A stretch of DNA of 64,000 nt from JAEZBP01 sp963832725 (GTDB lineage: Bacteria; Myxococcota_A; Polyangia; Polyangiales; Sandaracinaceae): assembly GCA_963832725.1 (NCBI GenBank), contig CAWHVG010000003.1, forward strand, positions 310,001 through 374,000, in the 5' to 3' direction. Shown here in pieces: positions 53,170 to 61,245 of this stretch (position 1 is the stretch's first letter; each line of letters opens with the position of its first letter). Position numbers and translations under genes: made by a program. The notes under the pieces are model-generated. The model worked only from the letters and a program-made list of their open reading frames with translations. It was not told where the DNA came from and did no database searches.

Positions 53170-54003
53170 ATGTCCGTGTTGACGCGCGAGATCATGGGTC
53201 TGTTCGCGCTGGGCGTGCTCTGGCTGAACGCCGGGCTGGTCGTCGCGGTGGCGCTCCGGCAGCTCGGGAACCTGCGCGCGCTCGGGCGGCGCTTCCGGGA
53301 CGCGGCGCGGCGCGGCGAGCTGGTGTCCGGGACCGTCGAATCGCCCGGTCGCTTCGCCGTGCGGCGGATCACCCAAATGGGTCGCGCCATCACGTCCAAG
53401 GGGCCGGACCGCATCCTCTTCACCGACGGCCCCCAGTCGTTCGAGGTGATCGGCGGGCGTGTCGCGACGGGGGAGGGCGTGGTCGAGGTCGCACCGGCGC
53501 CGCCCGTACAGAGCGAAGTCTGGGTCGGCAAGGCGCGCTCGGACGAGACGCTGAGCTGTTCCGGCGCGGCGGAGTTCGAGCGAGCCTGGAAGCCGGCCAA
53601 CACCTTCAAGGGGTTCGCGCGCGACGCCGAGATCGAGGTCGTGCAGGGCGACCGTGTGTGGGTGCTCGGACGGCTGCGCGACGGGCGTGTCGAGGCGACC
53701 GAGAGCGAGCCGCTCCTGGTGTCGATGCTCGACCCGGTCGCGCTCTGCGACGCCCGCGCCAGGTTGATCATCGCGTTCGTCATCGGCGCCGGGCTCGCGC
53801 TCGCCGGCGTGACGGCGCTGGCGCTCTGGCCACCGGTCTTCGGTTGGGTCTCCACGCTCGGCGGGGCACTCGGGCTGGTGTACTTCCTCGCCGTCCAGCC
53901 GCTCGGGACGGCAGTCCGCGACGCGGTCAAGACGCCGGCGCGCCGCATGGTGGGTGCGCTCTGGGCGCGTCCCGCGCAGGCCGCCTCGCGCGCGGCGGCG
54001 TAG
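53170..54003 (+). CDS. Membrane protein of unknown function in desaturase operon
   Basis: A 277-residue protein starting MSVLTREIMGLFALGVLWLN. One N-terminal helix (about 9-28) and two C-terminal helices (about 198-245) flank a soluble beta-rich domain of 165 residues (ELVSGTVESPGRFAVRRITQ, ILFTDGPQSFEVIGG, VVQGDRVWVLGRL). The layout resembles GIDE/E3-like membrane proteins with a beta domain, but no motif confirms this. Start and stop abut the second desaturase, so it probably supports the desaturases, for example as an electron-transfer or assembly partner (inference). Confidence 0.7.
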   Translation: MSVLTREIMGLFALGVLWLNAGLVVAVALRQLGNLRALGRRFRDAARRGELVSGTVESPGRFAVRRITQMGRAITSKGPDRILFTDGPQSFEVIGGRVATGEGVVEVAPAPPVQSEVWVGKARSDETLSCSGAAEFERAWKPANTFKGFARDAEIEVVQGDRVWVLGRLRDGRVEATESEPLLVSMLDPVALCDARARLIIAFVIGAGLALAGVTALALWPPVFGWVSTLGGALGLVYFLAVQPLGTAVRDAVKTPARRMVGALWARPAQAASRAAA

Positions 54004-54179
54004 CGCTTTGAAGGACGCGAGGCCGCGTCACTCGAATCGCGCGACAGGTCCGCGACGCGGGTGCCGGGCGCGATGACGAGCTGCGCGCCTGGAGCGGCTC
54101 TCGCCTGTCCGGCCAGCGTCGGGCTCCGCGTCTTTCCTGCCTTGGGGGCTCGTCCCGGCGAGCGCGCTTCGCGTGGTTT

Positions 54180-54209
54180 TTGACCCGCTCGGTCGCGGCT
54201 CTCTACGAT
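54180..54209 (+). promoter_or_regulatory. Sigma-70 type promoter of cpoB-like gene
   Basis: TTGACC (54180-54185) and TACGAT (54204-54209) are 18 bp apart and 42 bp before the ATG at 54251, in a 247-bp gap after the desaturase operon. Confidence 0.5.
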
Positions 54210-54250
54210 CCCACTCTGCGGCGAGGTGTGCCGCGGGAACGCGGAGCGTG

Positions 54251-55210
54251 ATGAGAGGTCGGACCATGGTGGCGCTCGTGATCGCGCTCGGGGGCTGTGC
54301 GGGGCCCTCGGCGGCGACCGGGGCGACGACGACGCCCCGGGCGGTCGAGGTGCAGGACGGGGCGGCCGCCCGCGCCGAGGAGCGCCAAGCGCGTGACCGG
54401 CAGCGGGAGCACATTCGGGAGCTCGAAGCGGCGCTCGGGCTGGCACGGGCCGAGGTCCGGGACCTTCGCGCCGAGCTGCGCGAGCGGGAGGCCGCCGAGC
54501 AGACGCAAGCGACCCACATCGGCGAGACTCGTTGCGAGCCAGACGTGGTCGCGTCGACCGCCGCGGAGCCGCCGGAGCCGGCCCGCGACGACCGTCCGGT
54601 CCTCCGGCTCTACGGTCAGCCCGCGCTGGCGGCCATCCCGGGCCCACCGGCGCCGCCGATGGCCGCCGCGCCGCCGCCGCCCTCGATCCGCTTGCCGGTG
54701 ATGACCACGCCCGGCGCCGACCCGCAGGCGGGCGTGCCGGCCATCCCCGCCGCGCCGGTCGCGGTCGCGGTCCCCGCGCCGGCGCCCTCGCGCCCGCCCG
54801 CACCTCGCCCGGCGGCCAGCGAACAGGCGAGCGATTCGTCCGGCGACGAGGCCACACGGGCCTATCGCGCCGCCCTCGCACACCTGGCGAGCCGTCACCT
54901 CGACGAAGCGCTGGCCGGCCTCGACGCGTTCCTCGAGGCCCACCCGCAGCACCCCTACGCCGACAACGCGCTCTACTGGCGGGCCGAGATCCACTACGCG
55001 CGCCGCGACTACCGCCGCGCGCTCGCGGAGCTGACCGCGCTCGTCGAGCGCTACCCGCGCGGGAACAAGGTCCCCGAGGCGCTCCTGCGCATCGGCCTCT
55101 GCCACGAGCGGATGGGTGACCGCGAGCGCGCTCGCCAGGTGTTCCAACGACTGCGCTCGCAGTTTCCCGACAGCGTCGCGGCGCGCATGGCGTCGCGGGA
55201 GGACGTCTGA
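54251..55210 (+). CDS. CpoB/YbgF-like lipoprotein with coiled coil and TPRs
   Basis: A 319-residue product with a lipobox-type signal (MVALVIALGGCAG). A coiled coil at about 40-85 (RQREHIRELEAALGLARAEV) and a Pro/Ala linker precede C-terminal TPR repeats: ATRAYRAALAHLASRHLDEA, YADNALYWRAEIHYARRDYR and KVPEALLRIGLCHERMGD. This matches CpoB (YbgF), which coordinates outer-membrane constriction with peptidoglycan synthesis at division. Tol-Pal genes are not in the window, so the symbol is withheld. The stop abuts the LysM gene start. Confidence 0.83.
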   Translation: MRGRTMVALVIALGGCAGPSAATGATTTPRAVEVQDGAAARAEERQARDRQREHIRELEAALGLARAEVRDLRAELREREAAEQTQATHIGETRCEPDVVASTAAEPPEPARDDRPVLRLYGQPALAAIPGPPAPPMAAAPPPPSIRLPVMTTPGADPQAGVPAIPAAPVAVAVPAPAPSRPPAPRPAASEQASDSSGDEATRAYRAALAHLASRHLDEALAGLDAFLEAHPQHPYADNALYWRAEIHYARRDYRRALAELTALVERYPRGNKVPEALLRIGLCHERMGDRERARQVFQRLRSQFPDSVAARMASREDV

Positions 55211-56317
55211 ATGAGACGCGTCGAGATCCTCTTCATCGCCCTCGCGCTGGCCGGCGCGTCGCCCGCCTCGGCCCAGATGGGCGTCTACGACGACGAGCCC
55301 GCGCCTTCGTCGAACCGTCCGGGCGTGCGCATCAGCGGTCAGGCCCGCTCGCAGCTCATCCCCGAGCGCTACGTGGTCCGGCGCGGTGACACGCTCTGGG
55401 ACGTGACGGGGCGCTTCTACGGCAACCCGTGGGAGTGGCCGCGGGTTTGGTCGTACAACCCCGAGATCACCAACCCGCACTGGATCTACCCGCTCGATCA
55501 GATTCCGCCTCTTGCCGCCCGGAAACGAGCCGCAGGCGGTCGCGGCGGCGGTGCGCTCGGGCGTGACGGTGGCGGGCGGGCGTCGGCGCGCGGCGCCGGG
55601 GACGGTCTTCCTCCGCCAGGAGGGCTACCTCGACCAGGAAGCGCTCGAGCAGGCGGGGGTCATCGTCGGCTCGCCCGAGGACCACATGCTCCTCGCGCCC
55701 TACGACGGCGCGTACGTGGAGTTCGAGCAGCAGCCGGCCCAGGAGCCGCGGGGCGAGTTCACCGTCTTCCGCGAGATCCCCTTCGTCCGAGCGCGAGCAG
55801 GGCGAGGAGGGCACCCTCGTGCGCATCTTCGGCACGGTGCGCATCGACTCCTACGACGCCGAGCGGCGCACGGCGCGGGCGACCGTGATCGAGGCGCTCG
55901 ATCCGATCGAGCGCGGCTTCCGGGTGGCGCCCATGCCCCGGCAGTTCGATTCTCGTGCCGCCGTCGGTGGCCGAGCAGGACGTGGAGACGCACGTGGCGG
56001 CCACGCTGAGACCCCGGCAGCTCTTGGGCGAGCAGCAGGTCGTGTTCCTCCCCGTCGGGAGCGAAGACGGCGTGCGTCTCGGTAACCGCTTCTTCGTCGT
56101 CCGCGCCGAGGACGTCTGGCGTCACGAGCTCTCCGCCGGTCCGCGGAGCGCGGGCGCGACCATCGAGGCGCCGCCTCAACCGGAGCAGTATCCGGCCGAG
56201 GTGGTCGCCGAAGGCCGCGTCGCTCACGTGCGGCCGCACTCGGCCACGCTCCTGATCACGCGCTCGGTCGACGTGGTCCGCATCGGGGATCGCGCCGAGA
56301 TGCGACAGGGGTACTGA
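55211..56317 (+). CDS. Exported LysM-domain protein (three frameshifts)
   Basis: About 367 residues. The signal peptide MRRVEILFIALALAGASPAS is followed by a LysM domain at about 55-100 (YVVRRGDTLWDVTGRFYGNP, WEWPRVWSYNPEITNPHWIY), which binds peptidoglycan. The rest is beta-rich (FLRQEGYLDQEALEQAGVIV, GTVRIDSYDAERRTARATVI, RPRQLLGEQQVVFLPVGSED). Shifts at about 55503, 55795 and 55950 each move the frame by +1; the first and third are GATC read as GATTC. Together with the CpoB-like gene it forms an envelope pair conserved in layout in delta-type bacteria. Confidence 0.85.
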
Positions 56318-56599
56318 GGGGTCGCGCGCGCGCTCGGCGCGTGGGAGCGACGACGAGTGGCTGCTCTCCCGAAGGCTCGGGCGAGAGCGATGAGGACCGT
56401 GTCGCTCGTCTCGAGGGTTGCGCCGACCCGCGCGGGCAGGCGATAGGTTGATCCATGGTCAACGTTGATCAGATATGGATGATGTATCATGTTCGCGCGG
56501 GACACGCGCGTGGGGGCTCGACGAGGACACGCTCGTCCCGACGGCGAGCCGGTCGCCGGACGGCTCTGCGGTGACGAGGCCGCCGCTCTCTCGGACCGC
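56318..56599. other. Convergent intergenic region with AT-rich dyad
   Basis: About 280 bp between the LysM and glycosyltransferase stops. At 56447-56470 GTTGATC-CATG-GTCAAC is followed by a direct GTTGATC, then AGATATGGATGATGTATCAT. This tract is far poorer in GC than anything near it. No gene is credible; it could hold a small RNA promoter or a protein-binding site. Confidence 0.4.
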
Positions 56600-57994
56600 T
56601 CAATCGAGCGAGGCTGCTCGGGCCGCGCTCACGCGGGTGGCGAACGAGGCGAGCAGCGGTGATGCCAGCGCGGCCGCCAGCGGGACGAGCGGCGCGTGGT
56701 AGCGGTCCCCGCCGATGAACACGGCGTGGACGGCCGAGAGAGCGAGGAAGGGCGCGAGCATCAGCGCGCGGTGGCGCACGCGTCCGAGCGAGAGCGCGGC
56801 GGCGAAGAGGAGCGCGAGCCAGTAGGCGGTGGCGGTCCCGGCCAGGACCCGCACGGCCGGTGCCTCGGTCGGTCGCGCCATCCCCAGCGAGGCGCCGAGC
56901 TGGACGGCGGACGAGGTCTCGTAGGCGAAGGTGTGCGCGAGCTTGAACGGCGCGAGCGCGAGCCAGGACAGCGGTGCGTGCGCGATGCGCGCCAGCGCGC
57001 GGCGGCGGCGGCATCGATCCCGGTCGAGCTCGTACATGCCGTAGGGGCAATCGATGGCCGAAGGCATCGCCGCGTAGCGGGCCGAGACGGTGCCGAGGAG
57101 CAGATTGGTGCCGCCGTTGGTCGAGATCACGGGAGCGCCGACCTCGCGTGCGTTCCGCAGAATCCACGGCGAGAGCACGGCGAACGAGAGCGCGAGGACC
57201 AAGAGCGCGCTGCCGAGGCCGACGAGCGCGCGACGCGGGCGGCGCCAGCTCGGGTCCGCGGACCATCCGGCGGCGAAGGCGGCGAGCGGCGCGATGGCGA
57301 GCGCGGTGGGCCGGACGAAGGCGGCCAGCCCGAACGCGAGGCCCGAGACGATCAGAGGGGCGAGGCGGGCGTGGTGATGTCGATTGCGGAGCGCGATGGG
57401 GGCCAGCGGTGACGCGGGGCGACGAGGCGACGCCGAGTATCGTGGAGGCGGCACGGGCCAACGCTGGGGCCCGTCCCGCCGATGAGGCGTGTCGCGACTC
57501 CCGCCGAGCACATCTGGCGCGCGGACGCGGAGCGTGCCGGTCAGGGGGATGAGGGCGAGGAGGATCAGGAGCGAGAAGAGCGTCTCGCCCATCCACGGGC
57601 TCGCGAGGATGCCGCCCGGCCAGAGCGCGACGGCCCACGCCGCCGCCCGCGCGCGCTCGGGTCCGGCGATCCGCGCCGCCAGCCACGCCGTCAGGGGAAC
57701 CATCAGCGCGCCGAGGAGGGCCGCGAAGAGCAGGTCCAGCCGACGCGGCATCCCGACCGCGCGCCAGAGCGCCAAGGCGCCCGGCCACCCGACCGGATAG
57801 AACGCGCTCTCGTGGGCCGGCGCGGCCGGATTCAGAGCGCGGAGATCGTAGCTCTCCCCGCGCGCGAGGAGCGTGGCGGCGCGCTCGTACACCACACCGT
57901 CCCAGCTCGGCTCGAGCGGCAACGCCAGGCCGACGGTGAGCCGGAGCGCCAACGCGACCAGCGCTGCCAGCGCGACGGCGCGGCCGGTGTCCAT
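56600..57994 (-). CDS. GT39-like membrane glycosyltransferase carrying an element in frame
   Basis: About 465 residues with ten or more helices. It resembles the PMT/ArnT (GT-C) group: an Asp in the first loop (PSWDGVVYERAATLLA), FYPVGWPGALALWRA, PWMGETLFSLLILLALIPL, a later STNGGTNLLLG loop and GGDRYHAPLVPLAA near the end. Such enzymes transfer sugars from polyprenyl phosphate. Between PLTGTLRV and PLIVSGLAFGL about 50 residues rich in Arg and Pro interrupt the helix pattern; they are encoded by element E6. ATG 57994 or 58000 starts it, divergent from the sensor kinase. Confidence 0.8.
   Translation of the reverse strand: MDTGRAVALAALVALALRLTVGLALPLEPSWDGVVYERAATLLARGESYDLRALNPAAPAHESAFYPVGWPGALALWRAVGMPRRLDLLFAALLGALMVPLTAWLAARIAGPERARAAAWAVALWPGGILASPWMGETLFSLLILLALIPLTGTLRVRAPDVLGGSRDTPHRRDGPQRWPVPPPRYSASPRRPASPLAPIALRNRHHHARLAPLIVSGLAFGLAAFVRPTALAIAPLAAFAAGWSADPSWRRPRRALVGLGSALLVLALSFAVLSPWILRNAREVGAPVISTNGGTNLLLGTVSARYAAMPSAIDCPYGMYELDRDRCRRRRALARIAHAPLSWLALAPFKLAHTFAYETSSAVQLGASLGMARPTEAPAVRVLAGTATAYWLALLFAAALSLGRVRHRALMLAPFLALSAVHAVFIGGDRYHAPLVPLAAALASPLLASFATRVSAARAASLD
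57373..57517. mobile_element. Inverted-repeat element E6 inside a coding region (145 bp)
   Basis: The right end, reverse-complemented, reads CCAGATGTGCTC then GGCGGGAGTCGCGAC, matching the E1 arm at about 24 of 27 bases with CTAG changed to CTGG. The left end GATGTCGATTGCGGA is a weaker match. The centre, CGACGCCGAGTATCG plus TGGAGGCGG, aligns with the E4 and E1 cores. No stop codon arises in the host gene's frame. Confidence 0.65.
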
Positions 57995-58037
57995 GGTCAT
58001 TGAACCGGGCGCGGGGTTCGTGGGATCGTTGTCGCGA

Positions 58038-59858
<1,821 letters not shown>

Positions 59859-59879
59859 GCGGCGTTTGCACGCGGCGCG

Positions 59880-60128
59880 TCAGTCGTTCTTCAGCACGCC
59901 GCGGACCTCGGCCATGACGGCGCGGTAGGCCTCGCGCAGCGAGTCGCCGCTCAGCTCCATCCGCTCGCGGATGCGCATCGCCAAGAGGACGTGCGTGAGC
60001 TTCTCGCCGTGGTCCTCGCCCTGCACCTCGATCTCGGGATCCTGCTCCTCGCCGAGGTGATGGGCGGCGCGGGCGAGCTCTTCGAGCGAGTGGCTCTCCG
60101 CGAGGCGTCGCGCCTCCGCCGGCTTCAC
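59880..60128 (-). CDS. DUF6952-like small protein
   Basis: An 82-residue acidic helical protein: MKPAEARRLAESHSLEELAR, IEVQGEDHGEKLTHVLLAMR and a C-terminal helix. The pattern (EVxGEDxGExLTHVL) recalls the DUF6952 family, which accompanies thioredoxin-like and peroxiredoxin genes. Its ATG overlaps the thioredoxin stop by 4 bp, so the two are translationally coupled and probably act together. Family assignment is from memory and moderate. Confidence 0.75.
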   Translation of the reverse strand: MKPAEARRLAESHSLEELARAAHHLGEEQDPEIEVQGEDHGEKLTHVLLAMRIRERMELSGDSLREAYRAVMAEVRGVLKND

Positions 60129-60460
60129 CCGCCCGCCTCGTCGGGCTTACCGAAGTGCTTCTCGATGAACTCCCGGAAGCCCGCCTCGCGCGTGGTGGTG
60201 AACCCTTCGACGAACTCGCCGTTCTCGTAGATGCCGAAGTACGGCAGGTTCTCGATGTTCACCGTCTTGCGCGCGTTCGGCGCCATCTCCCCGTCGAGCA
60301 CGAAGAAGGAGACGTGCCGGTACTCGTCGGAGAGCCGGCGAAACTTCGGCTTGAACAACATACAGGGACCACACCAGCCCGCGTAGAAGTCCACCACCGC
60401 TCGCTCCGCCGCCTTCAGCTTCGGCTCGAACGTGTCGTCATCGAGGTCTTCGACCGCCAT
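60125..60460 (-). CDS. Thioredoxin-family protein
   Basis: A 111-residue cytosolic thioredoxin fold with active site YAGWCGPCMLFKP, cis-Pro in IENLPYFGIYENG and the usual beta-alpha order. The ATG at 60460 has GGAGG nine bases upstream; the alternative at 60469 would overlap that site, so 60460 is chosen. Variation around the cis-Pro (LPYFG rather than VPT) suggests a specialised redox partner rather than general TrxA. Coupled to the DUF6952-like gene. Confidence 0.92.
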   Translation of the reverse strand: MAVEDLDDDTFEPKLKAAERAVVDFYAGWCGPCMLFKPKFRRLSDEYRHVSFFVLDGEMAPNARKTVNIENLPYFGIYENGEFVEGFTTTREAGFREFIEKHFGKPDEAGG

Positions 60461-60504
60461 CGTGATCATCCTCCGGAATGCTGCGTGTCCGCTCCCGGAA
60501 TGCC

Positions 60505-60542
60505 TGGGGCCGCGGCAGGTCGACGTCGACCCCGCGGCCCCA
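60505..60542 (-). terminator. Hairpin after dksA
   Basis: An 11-bp perfect stem, TGGGGCCGCGG with CCGCGGCCCCA, encloses a loop with GTCGAC repeats, 26 bp past the dksA stop. No T-run. Probably ends dksA before the thioredoxin gene. Confidence 0.6.
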
Positions 60543-60567
60543 CACGAACCAAGAGCTCGGACGGCGA

Positions 60568-60981
60568 CTACTTGAAGTCGCGCTCCGCGCGCTCCTGGTC
60601 TTCCTTGCAGCGGATGCAGAGCGTCGTCTCGGGACGGGCTTCGAGGCGCTTGAGCCCGATGGGCTCGCCGCAGTCCTCACACACCCCGAACTCGCCCTCG
60701 TCGATCTTCTTCAGCGCGGTCTCGATCTTGTCGAGGAAGTTGCGCTCTCGACCGCGCAGGCGCAGCGCGAACGACTGGATGTACTCGCTCGAGGCCAGGT
60801 CGACCTCGTCGGGCATCTCGTTCGTGTCGAGCTGCATGTCCTGCTCGAGGCTCGCCTGCGCGTTCCTCACGAGCGCGAGGCGCTTGTCCTCGAGGATCCG
60901 ACGGAAGCGGTCGAGCTCCGGATCGGTCATGGACGCGTCGTCTTGCTCGTTCTCGGTCGCTGCTGCGGGAGTTGCTGCCAT
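60568..60981 (-). CDS. dksA: DksA/TraR-family zinc-finger transcription factor
   Basis: About 137 residues. A coiled-coil N-terminal region (DPELDRFRRILEDKRLALVR, LDTNEMPDEVDLASSEYIQS) is followed by the C4 zinc finger CEDCGEPIGLKRLEARPETT and LCIRCKEDQE. DksA binds the secondary channel of RNA polymerase and, with ppGpp, reprograms transcription. The coiled-coil tip DEVDLAS is kept. Starts at 60981 or 60999 are possible; the first follows a G-rich tract at suitable spacing. Confidence 0.92.
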   Translation of the reverse strand: MAATPAAATENEQDDASMTDPELDRFRRILEDKRLALVRNAQASLEQDMQLDTNEMPDEVDLASSEYIQSFALRLRGRERNFLDKIETALKKIDEGEFGVCEDCGEPIGLKRLEARPETTLCIRCKEDQERAERDFK

Positions 60982-61214
60982 GGTCGCCCCGTCCGTCATC
61001 CTATGCGCGCGCTGGCCGCGCGCTGAACCATCGTAAGGGATCTCGATGTGCGTCGTGCACTGCAATTCGTGCCCACCCATCGAATCCCGTGCGAGGTGAT
61101 CACCGAGTGCTCTCGGCTGTCGTTTGGAGCGCACAAATTTAGAGCGAGCGCCCCCTCAGTCAAGCGACGCGCGTGATACGCGCGCCGAGCCCTCCGAAGC
61201 GGTGTGACGATGGA

Positions 61215-61242
61215 ATCGAACGGGGCGCGTTCCGCGTTCGAT
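61215..61242 (-). terminator. Weak hairpin after double-vWA gene
   Basis: ATCGAACG and CGTTCGAT form an 8-bp stem with a 12-base loop just past the stop at 61246. No T-run. Possible transcript end before dksA. Confidence 0.3.
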
Positions 61243-61245
61243 CCC

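Noticed and set aside
53163..53180. CTAGATGTCC at the junction of the second desaturase and next gene as another E1 end
   Set aside because: Only the first ten bases match; the rest codes for the next protein, and no inverted partner exists.
54004..54250. Possible tRNA or small RNA in the gap after the desaturase operon
   Set aside because: No cloverleaf, T-loop consensus or CCA end could be built on either strand.
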